Part shown: in pieces, positions 7,442 to 14,326 of the stretch
Position numbering within the stretch: position 1 is the first letter of the stretch
How the letters are laid out: each line of letters opens with the position of its first letter
Source of the DNA: Paracoccaceae bacterium
Lineage (GTDB): Bacteria > Pseudomonadota > Alphaproteobacteria > Rhodobacterales > Rhodobacteraceae
Reading direction: 5' to 3'
DNA length: 15,562 bases
NCBI GenBank assembly: GCA_003561595.1
Contig: PWWF01000180.1
Location: forward strand, 1 to 15,562
The notes under the pieces: model-generated
Told to the model about the DNA's origin: nothing
What the model saw: only the letters and a program-made list of their open reading frames with translations
Database searches by the model: none
Position numbers and translations under genes: made by a program

Positions 7442-7480
7442 CCGGGCACCGGGCCGCGACATGCGCGGTCCGGTGTCGGG
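7442..7480 (+). other. Intercistronic hairpin after aglE
   Basis: The segment 7442-7458 can pair with 7464-7480 around a 5-nt loop (ACATG). About 14 consecutive pairs form from the loop outward, including two G-T wobbles. The stem starts 12 nt past the aglE stop. No T run follows directly, so full termination is unlikely. Hairpins in this position usually shield the upstream message from 3' exonucleases and so raise binding-protein output over permease output. The function here is inferred from position and shape. Confidence 0.65.
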
Positions 7481-7558
7481 CCTGCTTTCCGAGAAAAAAT
7501 GACATGCTGACCGGCACCCCGGAGGAGGGGCGCATGGCACGTCGCAGGGAGGGACATC

Positions 7559-8536
7559 ATGCCGCCAGTCATACAGGGCATCATAACCATCATCATCGGG
7601 GTCGGGGGGTGCGTCGGCTATTTCTTCGCCTCGAACTGGATTCTGGACAATGTCATCTATCCCGCAAAGGGGCCGAAGGCCGGGCACAATATCAACCGGG
7701 CCAATCAGGTGCGCCCCTGGCTGTTCCTGTTCCCGGCGATGTTCGCGCTGGGCCTGTATCTGGCCTATCCGGTGGTGGGGTCGTTCATCCGGTCGCTGTT
7801 TGACCGTTCGGGTGCAAATTTCATCGGGTTGGGCAATTATATCGACCTGTTTTCGGAAAGCACATTCCGCACCGCAGTGCGCAACAACCTGCTCTGGGTG
7901 CTGGTCGTGCCCGCCATGTCAACCTTTATCGGGCTGGTCGTGGCGCAACTGTCGGACCGGCTGAGTTGGGGCAATATCGCGAAATCGCTGATCTTCATGC
8001 CCATGGCCATCAGCTTCGTGGGTGCCTCGCTGATCTGGCGCTTCGTCTATGCCCCCGACGCCGATCTGGGCATCATCAACTCGATCCGCGATTCGCTGGG
8101 GATGTCGGTGCTCGACCCGCTTCAGGTGCGGTTCTGGAACAATTTCTTCCTGATGTTCATTCTGGTCTGGATCCAGACAGGCTTTGCCATGGTGATCCTG
8201 TCGGCCGCGCTGCGTGGCATCCCTGAAGAAACCATCGAGGCCGCCATCATCGACGGGGCCAACCCGTTTCAGGTCTTCTTCAAGATCAAGGTGCCGCAGA
8301 TCATGGGCACCATTGTCGTGGTCTGGACCACGATCACCATTCTCGTGCTCAAGGTCTTTGACATCGTCTATACAATGACCGGGGGCAATTTCGGCACCCA
8401 TATCCTGCCCAGCTACATGATGACCTACATGTTCCGCGATGACGGGCGGGCGACGGCTGTGGCCTTTGTAATCATGATCCTGGTGCTGCCCGTGATGATC
8501 TGGAACATCCGGCAAGCCCGCAAAGAAATGCGCTGA
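7559..8536 (+). CDS. aglF: Alpha-glucoside ABC transporter, permease subunit AglF
   Basis: This 325-aa inner-membrane protein is a MalF/UgpA-like sugar ABC permease. The cytoplasmic coupling motif is at about residues 227-245 (EAAIIDGANPFQVFFKIKVP), which contacts the ATPase. Besides the six core helices there is an additional hydrophobic N-terminal segment (residues 4-26), then a polar linker before the helix at 53-72. The ATG at 7559 follows AGGGAGGG with about 4-5 nt spacing. The other in-phase-looking starts at 7504 and 7534 belong to a different frame with unlikely composition. The gene lies 129 nt after aglE and 14 nt before aglG, with which it should form the membrane channel. Confidence 0.93.
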   Translation: MPPVIQGIITIIIGVGGCVGYFFASNWILDNVIYPAKGPKAGHNINRANQVRPWLFLFPAMFALGLYLAYPVVGSFIRSLFDRSGANFIGLGNYIDLFSESTFRTAVRNNLLWVLVVPAMSTFIGLVVAQLSDRLSWGNIAKSLIFMPMAISFVGASLIWRFVYAPDADLGIINSIRDSLGMSVLDPLQVRFWNNFFLMFILVWIQTGFAMVILSAALRGIPEETIEAAIIDGANPFQVFFKIKVPQIMGTIVVVWTTITILVLKVFDIVYTMTGGNFGTHILPSYMMTYMFRDDGRATAVAFVIMILVLPVMIWNIRQARKEMR

Positions 8537-8550
8537 GGGGGGCAGGAGCA

Positions 8551-9702
8551 ATGGACAATATCGCCGGACAAAATCAGGGCAACCGTGTCCTCGTCAATAT
8601 CACCATGCTGATCCTGGTCTTGCTGTGGCTGCTGCCATCGGTGGGCCTGTTGGTGTCGTCTTTCCGCGACCGTGACCAGATCGCGAATTCGGGCTGGTGG
8701 ATGTCGCCCTTCACGGTGGACCTGAACTTCCGCGCCCGCTCTAACTCCGATGATGTGGTGGAGCAAAACGGCATCTTCGTCATCGAGGGCAATGTCTTTA
8801 CCGACCCCAGCGTGGCCAGCCGCTTCCCTGATGGCGAAGGGGCCATCGGCGCCTTTGGCCCGACCGCGCGCGATCTGGACGCCTTTGCGCCCGGAACCAC
8901 TGCCGAGATGCCGCGCGGCGGCACATTGACGGTCGAGGCCGATGGCAGCTACCGGATCGAGAGTGACGAGCCGATAGACCGCGGGCCCGCCATCTTCTTT
9001 CAGGCGCTGACACCGCCATCTTTCACGCTCGACAATTACCGAACGGTGCTGTTCGCCGACGGGATGGACCGCGCCTTCATCAATACGCTGACTGTGGCGA
9101 TACCGGCAACGATCATTCCCATCCTGATCGCGGCCTTTGCGGCCTATGCGCTGGCCTGGATGGATTTTCCGGGACGCGGGCTGCTGATCGCGGCGGTGGT
9201 GGGGCTGTTGGTGGTACCCTTGCAGCTTGCGCTGGTGCCACTGCTGAACCTGCATACCAGTATCGGCATCGGGCAGAGTTTTCTGGGGATATGGCTGGCG
9301 CATACCGGCTTTGGCCTGCCACTCGCCGTCTATCTGTTGCGCAACTACATGGTCGGCCTGCCGCGCGATATCATCGAAAGCGCCAAGGTTGACGGTGCGA
9401 CCGACTTCCAGGTCTTCGTGCGCATTATCCTGCCGCTCAGTTTCCCGGCACTTGCCTCTTTCGCGATCTTCCAGTTCCTGTGGACCTGGAATGACCTTCT
9501 GGTGGCCAAGGTCTTCTTGCCATCGGGTGCGGCATCGCAGGTGATGACCGTGAAGATTGCCGATGACCTGCTTGGGTCACGCGGGGGCGACTGGGGGATC
9601 CTGGCGACGGCTGCCTTCGTGTCCATTGCAGTGCCGCTGGCGGTCTTCTTCACAATGCAACGCTATCTGGTGCGCGGCCTGCTGGCTGGCTCCGTCAAGT
9701 AA
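8551..9702 (+). CDS. aglG: Alpha-glucoside ABC transporter, permease subunit AglG
   Basis: The 383-aa protein is the MalG-like permease partner. It has a first transmembrane helix at residues 14-37, then a long polar region of roughly 100 residues (about 50-150), then the standard binding-protein-dependent transport core from about 175 onward. The ATPase-contacting motif [20 protein letters not shown] lies at 276-295. The long region after helix 1 is predicted periplasmic and contains short beta-rich, glycine-containing stretches. It makes the protein about 100 residues longer than typical MalG (about 296 aa), in line with my recollection of AglG in Sinorhizobium. A GGAG lies 5-6 nt before the ATG. 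The aglA start follows 11 nt after the stop. Confidence 0.93.
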   Translation: MDNIAGQNQGNRVLVNITMLILVLLWLLPSVGLLVSSFRDRDQIANSGWWMSPFTVDLNFRARSNSDDVVEQNGIFVIEGNVFTDPSVASRFPDGEGAIGAFGPTARDLDAFAPGTTAEMPRGGTLTVEADGSYRIESDEPIDRGPAIFFQALTPPSFTLDNYRTVLFADGMDRAFINTLTVAIPATIIPILIAAFAAYALAWMDFPGRGLLIAAVVGLLVVPLQLALVPLLNLHTSIGIGQSFLGIWLAHTGFGLPLAVYLLRNYMVGLPRDIIESAKVDGATDFQVFVRIILPLSFPALASFAIFQFLWTWNDLLVAKVFLPSGAASQVMTVKIADDLLGSRGGDWGILATAAFVSIAVPLAVFFTMQRYLVRGLLAGSVK

Positions 9703-9713
9703 GGAATAGCAAC

Positions 9714-11366
9714 GTGACAGCACAAACCCTGTTGCAGCCCGAAACCGGGCTGGAGCTTCACCCCGACTGGTGGCGCGGGGCGGTGATCTATCAGATCTAC
9801 CCCCGCAGCTTCCAGGACAGCAACAGCGACGGCATCGGCGATCTGCGCGGCATTATCGAACGGTTACCCTATATCGCCAGCCTTGGCACCGATGCGATCT
9901 GGATCAGCCCGTTCTTCACCTCTCCGATGAAGGATTTCGGCTATGACGTGTCGGATTACTGCGATGTCGACCCGATGTTCGGCACGCTGTCGGATTTCGA
10001 CGCGCTGGTGGTGGCCGCGCACCGGCTGGGACTGAAAGTTCTGATCGATCTGGTGCTGTCGCACTCGTCCGACCAGCACCCGTGGTTCAAGGAAAGCCGG
10101 TCATCGCGCGACAACCGCTATGCCAACTGGTATGTCTGGGCCGATGCGAAACCCGATGGCACGCCGCCCAATAACTGGCTGTCGATCTTTGGCGGCTCGG
10201 CCTGGGCGTGGGATGCGACGCGGCTGCAGTATTATCTGCACAATTTCCTGGCCTCGCAGCCAGATCTGAACTTTCACGAACCGGCTGTGCAGGAGGAGTT
10301 GCTGGAAGTTGCGCGCTTCTGGCTGGAACGGGGCGTCAACGGGTTCCGTCTGGACACGATCAATTTCTATGTCCACGACTATGATCTGCGCGACAACCCG
10401 CCCTGTCCACCGGAAGAGCGCAACGCCTCTATCGCGCCCGCAGTGAACCCCTATAATCACCAGATCCACCTCTATGACAAGAACCGCCCCGAGAATCTGG
10501 ACTTCCTGCGCCGGTTCCGCGCGCTGCTGGATACCTATGACGCGGCTGCCGTGGGCGAAGTGGGCGATGCGCAGCGCGGGCTGGAGATTCTGGGCGAATA
10601 CACATCGGGCGGCGACAAGGTGCAGATGTGCTACGCGTTCGAGTTTCTGGCCCCCGATGCCCCCTCTGCGGCGCGGATTTCGGCCGTCTTGCGGCATTTG
10701 GCGCATGTCGCGCCCGATGGCTGGGCCTGCTGGGCGTTTTCCAACCATGACGTGGTGCGCCATGCCTCGCGCTGGGATCTACCCCCGGCGGCGCAGCGCG
10801 CCTATACCACATTGATGATGTGCCTGCGGGGGTCTGTCTGCCTCTATCAGGGGGAAGAACTGGGCCTGCCAGAGGCGGAGCTGCTGTTCGAGGATCTGCA
10901 AGACCCTTACGGCATTCAGTTCTGGCCGGAGTTCAAGGGGCGCGACGGCTGCCGCACCCCGATGGTCTGGACCCGCGACAACCAGAATGCCGGGTTTTCG
11001 CAGGGCAACCCGTGGCTGCCGGTCGCGCGCGAGCATCTGTCGCTGGCCGTGTCCAGCCAGGAACGCGCGCCCGATGCGATCCTGCATCACTACCGGCGCG
11101 CCATCGCGTTCCGTCATGCACATCGGGCGCTCATGCGCGGCGAGATGCGCGATCTGCATGTCTCGGGCGACACACTGACCTTTATCCGCGAGGAGGCGGG
11201 CGAGATCATGTTCTGCGCCTTCAACCTGAGCCATGACCCCACCAGCCTGTATCTGCCCGAGGGGCACTGGGTGACGGTGGGGCAGGAACTGAACAGCTCT
11301 GGCCCTGGAGAAGACGGGGTCGTGCATCTTGGACCATGGCAACCCTGCCTGGTTCTCAAACGATAA
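9714..11366 (+). CDS. aglA: Alpha-glucosidase, glycoside hydrolase family 13
   Basis: The 550-aa cytoplasmic enzyme hydrolyses alpha-glucosides to monosaccharides. The (beta/alpha)8 GH13 regions appear in order: [20 protein letters not shown] at 24-43, region I DLVLSH at 112-117, QPDLNFHEP at 182-190, [12 protein letters not shown] at 207-218 with nucleophile Asp214, AVGEVGD at 279-285 with acid/base Glu282, and FSNHDVVRH at 342-350 with transition-state Asp346. All three catalytic carboxylates are present. Region I has Ser where many members have Asn, which I recall in other proteobacterial alpha-glucosidases. No signal peptide is present, so cleavage happens after import. The start is GTG at 9714, with AAGGAA 7 nt upstream overlapping the aglG stop. 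Substrate range (sucrose, maltose, trehalose, isomaltose) cannot be read from sequence alone. Confidence 0.94.
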   Translation: MTAQTLLQPETGLELHPDWWRGAVIYQIYPRSFQDSNSDGIGDLRGIIERLPYIASLGTDAIWISPFFTSPMKDFGYDVSDYCDVDPMFGTLSDFDALVVAAHRLGLKVLIDLVLSHSSDQHPWFKESRSSRDNRYANWYVWADAKPDGTPPNNWLSIFGGSAWAWDATRLQYYLHNFLASQPDLNFHEPAVQEELLEVARFWLERGVNGFRLDTINFYVHDYDLRDNPPCPPEERNASIAPAVNPYNHQIHLYDKNRPENLDFLRRFRALLDTYDAAAVGEVGDAQRGLEILGEYTSGGDKVQMCYAFEFLAPDAPSAARISAVLRHLAHVAPDGWACWAFSNHDVVRHASRWDLPPAAQRAYTTLMMCLRGSVCLYQGEELGLPEAELLFEDLQDPYGIQFWPEFKGRDGCRTPMVWTRDNQNAGFSQGNPWLPVAREHLSLAVSSQERAPDAILHHYRRAIAFRHAHRALMRGEMRDLHVSGDTLTFIREEAGEIMFCAFNLSHDPTSLYLPEGHWVTVGQELNSSGPGEDGVVHLGPWQPCLVLKR

Positions 11367-11388
11367 TACCGCGAGGAGGGAGGAAACG

Positions 11389-12480
11389 ATGGCCGATCTG
11401 AAGCTGACGGATGTCGAGAAGGCCTATGGCGAGGTCAAGGTCCTGTCGGATATCAATCTCGATATCCAGCAGGGGGAGCTGATTGTCTTCGTGGGCCCTT
11501 CGGGCTGCGGGAAATCGACGCTTCTGCGCATGATCGCGGGGCTGGAAAAGATCACGGGTGGCGAGTTGCAGATCGACGGGATGGTGGTCAACGACATCCC
11601 GCCCGCGCAGCGCGGTATCGCAATGGTGTTCCAGTCCTATGCGCTCTATCCGCATATGACGGTGCGCGACAACATGGCCTTTGCCCTGAAACTCGCCGGT
11701 AAAAGCAAATCCGAGATTGATGAGGCCGTGAACCGCGCGGCAAATGTGCTGCAGCTTGGCCCCTATCTGGACCGTCTGCCCAAGGCGCTGTCGGGGGGGC
11801 AGCGTCAGCGGGTGGCCATCGGTCGGTCGATCGTGCGCGATCCGAAAGTGTATCTGTTCGATGAGCCGCTCTCGAACCTCGATGCGGCCCTGCGGGTGGC
11901 CACGCGCATCGAGATCGCGAAGCTGAAGGAATCGATGCCCAATTCGACCATGATCTACGTGACCCATGATCAGGTCGAGGCAATGACCCTTGCCAGCCGG
12001 ATCGTGGTGCTTGCGGGGGGCGGGATCGCGCAGGTCGGCACACCGCTGGAGCTGTATGAGCGCCCCAATGGCGAGTTCGTCGCGCAGTTCATTGGCTCGC
12101 CCGCGATGAACCTGTTGCCGGGCGAGATTGTGGGCACGGGCGCGCAGACCACGGTCAAGATGGACGGGGGCGGCACCGCAAAGGCCGATATTCCGACGAC
12201 CGAGGCCGATATGGGGCTGAAGGTGAATGTCGGCGCCCGCCCCGAAGACATGATCGCGACGGATGACGCCGATTTCATGTATCAGGGCGAGGTTGATCTG
12301 GTCGAAGCGCTGGGCGAGCTGACCGTGCTGTATTTCAAGCCCGAGTCAGAGGGCGCGGCCCCCGTTCTGGCCAAATTGTCGGGGATTCACAGCGAGCTTA
12401 AGGGCCGCAATGTGAAGCTGAAGGCGGACCCGTCAAAAGTGCATCTGTTCCACAACAAGGTGTCGCTGCTGTATCGCTGA
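11389..12480 (+). CDS. aglK: Alpha-glucoside ABC transporter, ATP-binding subunit
   Basis: This 363-aa protein is a MalK/UgpC-type ATPase. Walker A GPSGCGKST is at 36-44, the Q-loop VFQSYALYPHMTV at 80-92, signature LSGGQRQRVAIGRS at 134-147, Walker B VYLFDEPLSNLD at 154-165 and the H-loop YVTHDQVEAMT at 190-200. The C-terminal third is the OB-fold (TOBE-type) regulatory domain of this subfamily, with GARPEDM and the FHNKVSLLYR ending. It powers import through AglFG. The frame is open back to 11329, but the ATG at 11389 has GGAGGGAGGA just upstream and yields the standard N-terminus. It is the last gene of the operon, 22 nt after aglA and followed at once by a terminator. Confidence 0.95.
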   Translation: MADLKLTDVEKAYGEVKVLSDINLDIQQGELIVFVGPSGCGKSTLLRMIAGLEKITGGELQIDGMVVNDIPPAQRGIAMVFQSYALYPHMTVRDNMAFALKLAGKSKSEIDEAVNRAANVLQLGPYLDRLPKALSGGQRQRVAIGRSIVRDPKVYLFDEPLSNLDAALRVATRIEIAKLKESMPNSTMIYVTHDQVEAMTLASRIVVLAGGGIAQVGTPLELYERPNGEFVAQFIGSPAMNLLPGEIVGTGAQTTVKMDGGGTAKADIPTTEADMGLKVNVGARPEDMIATDDADFMYQGEVDLVEALGELTVLYFKPESEGAAPVLAKLSGIHSELKGRNVKLKADPSKVHLFHNKVSLLYR

Positions 12481-12487
12481 AAAAAAT

Positions 12488-12520
12488 CCGACCGGCGCTT
12501 TGCGCGGGTCGGAGTGTTTT
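12488..12520. terminator. Bidirectional intrinsic terminator between aglK and the helicase gene
   Basis: A hairpin with stem 12488-12498 and 12502-12512, a TTT loop and a single internal G-G mismatch begins 7 nt past the aglK stop. On the plus strand it is followed by AGTGTTTT. On the minus strand it is followed almost at once by ATTTTTT, so it should also stop transcripts of the converging helicase gene, arguably more efficiently. It therefore marks the expected 3' end of both transcription units. Confidence 0.8.
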
Positions 12521-12561
12521 CTCACGAATACCTGTTCGAATGGGAGTGCAGTGGCCTGCGG

Positions 12562-12633
12562 GCCCGTCCCCCGGCCTGCGCGGTTGCGCCCACCCACCCA
12601 CCCCTGCGCACCCGCGCAGGCCGGGGGACGGGC
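12562..12633 (-). repeat. 22-bp perfect inverted repeat with G-quadruplex motif in the loop, helicase 3' UTR
   Basis: Positions 12562-12583 are perfectly complementary to 12612-12633, a 22-bp GC-rich stem. After one mismatch, 12585-12589 can pair with 12606-12610 for five more pairs. The remaining loop holds four C-tracts separated by single A residues (12589-12604). Read on the minus strand this is GGGGTGGGTGGGTGGG, an ideal parallel G-quadruplex motif with 1-nt loops. The element starts 9-10 nt past the helicase stop codon and lies before the terminator at 12488-12520, so it should be part of the helicase mRNA 3' UTR. No T tract follows the big stem itself. The pairing is read directly; folding and function are inferred. 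Confidence 0.8.
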
Positions 12634-12642
12634 GGGGGGCGC

Positions 12643-14031
12643 TCAGGCGCTGCGCAACTCGCGGGTCATGAAATCGGGGACGTGATCGCCCATGCCCACG
12701 ACCCCGTCGCGCGCGGGCTCGCTGCGGCCCTTGCGGCGCGCAGGCGCGTTTGACCGTCTTTCGGGGGCTGCGGGCTTTTGTGCCTCAGGCGCGGGGGCCT
12801 TCGCGGTCTTTTCCTCTGCGGGCTTGGGCGCGGGTTTGGGGCGCTCTGCCTTCGGGCGCTCCTCCACTTTCGGGCGCGCGCTCTCGGCCGGGGCTTCGCC
12901 GCGGGGCAGTTCCTTCTGGATCAGGTCCTGAATCGCATCGAGATATTTCTGATCCGATGGCACCATCAGCGAAATCGCCTTGCCCGAACGCCCCGCGCGG
13001 CCTGTGCGACCGATGCGGTGGACGTAATCCTCGGGGTGCGACGGCAGGTCGAAATTGAACACATGGCTGACAGAGGGCACATCAAGCCCGCGCGCCGCCA
13101 CATCGGACGCGATCAGCAGCCGCAGGGTTCCCTCGCGGAAACGCTCCAGCGTGCGGGTGCGCACGGACTGGTCCAGATCGCCATGGATGGGGGCCGCGTC
13201 CAGCTTGTGCTTGATCAGTGATTTGGCAAGGATATCGACATCCACCTTGCGGTTGCAGAAGATGATCGCGTTTTCCAGCTTGTCCCCTTCGGACGCGATG
13301 ATCGCGCGCAGCGCGTCGCGCTTGGCTTTCGCGGCCGCGTCCCGGCGCGCGGGCGCAAGCTGGATCAGTTCCTGCGTAATGGTTTCCGACGCTGTCGCCT
13401 GACGCGCGATTTCCACGCGCGCGGGGTTTGACAGGAAGGTATTGGTGATGCGTTCGATTTCCGGGGCCATGGTGGCCGAGTAGAAGAATGTCTGGCGGGT
13501 AAAGGGCGTCAGCCCGAAAATCCGCTCGATATCGGGGATGAAACCCATGTCGAGCATGCGATCAGCCTCATCCACCACCATCACCTCGACCCCGGTCAGC
13601 AGCAGTTTGCCGCGCTCGAAATGGTCGAGCAGGCGGCCCGGTGTGGCGATCAGCACATCCACGCCGCGGTCGATCAGCTTGTCCTGTTCGCCAAAGGCCA
13701 CGCCGCCGATCAGAAGCGCCTTGGTCAGGCGTGTATGCTTGGCATAGGTGTCGAAATTCTCGGCCACCTGCGCGGCCAGTTCGCGTGTGGGCGCCAGAAC
13801 CAGGCTGCGCGGCATCCGTGCGCGGGCGCGGCCACGGCCCAGACGGGTGATCAGCGGCAGCGTGAAGGATGCGGTCTTGCCGGTCCCGGTCTGGGCGATC
13901 CCCAGCACATCGCGCCCTTCAAGCGCGTGGGGGATGGCCTGGGCCTGGATCGGGGTGGGTGTGGTATAGCCGGCTTCAAGAATGGCTTTCAGGACCTTGG
14001 GGTCCAGCTTCAGGTCGGTAAATTGGGTCAT
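12643..14031 (-). CDS. DEAD-box ATP-dependent RNA helicase, RhlE-like
   Basis: The 462-aa product has all DEAD-box motifs in order: Q motif around PTPIQAQAIP (25-34), motif I AQTGTGKT (46-53), Ia APTRELA (80-86), II VDEADRMLD (153-161), III SAT (185-187), IV AIIFCNRK (255-262), V ASDVAARGLDVP (308-319) and VI HRIGRTGRAG (338-347). A C-terminal tail of about 85 residues (378-462) is low-complexity and rich in Ala, Pro, Lys, Glu and Arg, typical of RhlE-type RNA-binding extensions. Such helicases remodel RNA in cold adaptation, ribosome assembly or mRNA decay. The ATG at 14031 is preferred over the frame opening at 14079 because MTQFTDLKLDP matches the family N-terminus. The Shine-Dalgarno is weak (GGA) and lies in a segment that can be base-paired by the leader. 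The 3' UTR carries the large G-quadruplex hairpin. Confidence 0.93.
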   Translation of the reverse strand: MTQFTDLKLDPKVLKAILEAGYTTPTPIQAQAIPHALEGRDVLGIAQTGTGKTASFTLPLITRLGRGRARARMPRSLVLAPTRELAAQVAENFDTYAKHTRLTKALLIGGVAFGEQDKLIDRGVDVLIATPGRLLDHFERGKLLLTGVEVMVVDEADRMLDMGFIPDIERIFGLTPFTRQTFFYSATMAPEIERITNTFLSNPARVEIARQATASETITQELIQLAPARRDAAAKAKRDALRAIIASEGDKLENAIIFCNRKVDVDILAKSLIKHKLDAAPIHGDLDQSVRTRTLERFREGTLRLLIASDVAARGLDVPSVSHVFNFDLPSHPEDYVHRIGRTGRAGRSGKAISLMVPSDQKYLDAIQDLIQKELPRGEAPAESARPKVEERPKAERPKPAPKPAEEKTAKAPAPEAQKPAAPERRSNAPARRKGRSEPARDGVVGMGDHVPDFMTRELRSA

Positions 14032-14093
14032 TTGCGTCCATCTGATACGGCATCGGGCCGTGTCGGTTATGGGACGCAAGATTTCCGCGTCCC
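14032..14093 (-). promoter_or_regulatory. Candidate structural switch in the helicase 5' leader
   Basis: On the mRNA (minus) strand three segments can pair in two exclusive ways. Segment A (14093-14085, GGGACGCGG) pairs with segment B (14079-14071, TTGCGTCCC) in a 9-bp hairpin with two G-U pairs and a 5-nt loop. Segment B can instead pair over 8 perfect bases with segment C (14039-14032, GGACGCAA), which holds the only Shine-Dalgarno-like GGA and abuts the start codon. A small 5-bp hairpin between B and C (14061-14057 with 14051-14047) would bring them together. A:B would leave the ribosome site open; B:C would close it. Complementarity is seen; switching is inference. No known riboswitch class is recognised. 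Confidence 0.45.
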
Positions 14094-14131
14094 GCGAGCG
14101 GATCGGGTGCCTGATAGCACGCCTGATGCGG

Positions 14132-14160
14132 GCGATAGCGCAAATTCATACGCAGGTCAA
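14132..14160 (-). promoter_or_regulatory. Candidate promoter of the helicase gene
   Basis: On the minus strand, TTGACC (14160-14155) and TATCGC (14137-14132) are separated by exactly 17 nt. Transcription would begin near 14125, giving a leader of about 94 nt that includes all of the pairing segments described at 14032-14093. Confidence 0.5.
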
Positions 14161-14182
14161 TGTTTTGGGCATGCAAGGGCTG

Positions 14183-14211
14183 TTGCAGCGGCGCAGGTTC
14201 CGCGCTATGGC
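14183..14211 (+). promoter_or_regulatory. Candidate promoter of tRNA-Leu
   Basis: TTGCAG (14183-14188) and TATGGC (14206-14211) are 17 nt apart and would start transcription near 14218, about 9 nt before the mature tRNA 5' end. The -35 keeps the TTG that matters most in this group. It lies back to back with the helicase promoter candidate, with 22 bp between the two -35 boxes. Confidence 0.48.
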
Positions 14212-14226
14212 GATGTTGCTGGACAT

Positions 14227-14310
14227 GCGGGTGTGGCGGAATGGTAGACGCAGAGGATTCAAAATCCTCCGCCGCAAGGCGTGGGAGTTCGAGTCTCCCC
14301 ACCCGCACCA
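14227..14310 (+). tRNA. tRNA-Leu (anticodon CAA)
   Basis: This is an 84-nt class II tRNA. Acceptor arms GCGGGTG (14227-14233) and CACCCGC (14300-14306) pair perfectly, followed by discriminator A and an encoded CCA (14308-14310). The anticodon stem GAGGA/TCCTC encloses the loop TTCAAAA, giving anticodon CAA, which reads UUG. The long variable arm with GCC-GCAA-GGC is typical of leucine tRNAs, and the GTTCGAG T-loop is canonical. It ends 16 nt before the stop codon of the convergent sensor kinase gene. No integrase or repeated tRNA 3' end was seen that would mark it as an integration site. Confidence 0.96.
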
Positions 14311-14326
14311 GCCTTGCGCGGGCCTG

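Noticed and set aside
7504..7558. Alternative small gene starting at 7504 before aglF
   Set aside because: It runs in another frame through aglF with a His- and Arg-rich translation; the AGGGAGGG ribosome site points to 7559.
5834..7687. 617-aa minus-strand open frame opposite aglE
   Set aside because: It covers aglE entirely in antisense, spans the regulatory gap, and shows no recognisable protein family. GC skew of codons makes such shadows common.
14227..14310. tRNA-Leu as an integration site of a mobile element
   Set aside because: No integrase, no repeat of the tRNA 3' end, and no change in gene style on either side within the window.
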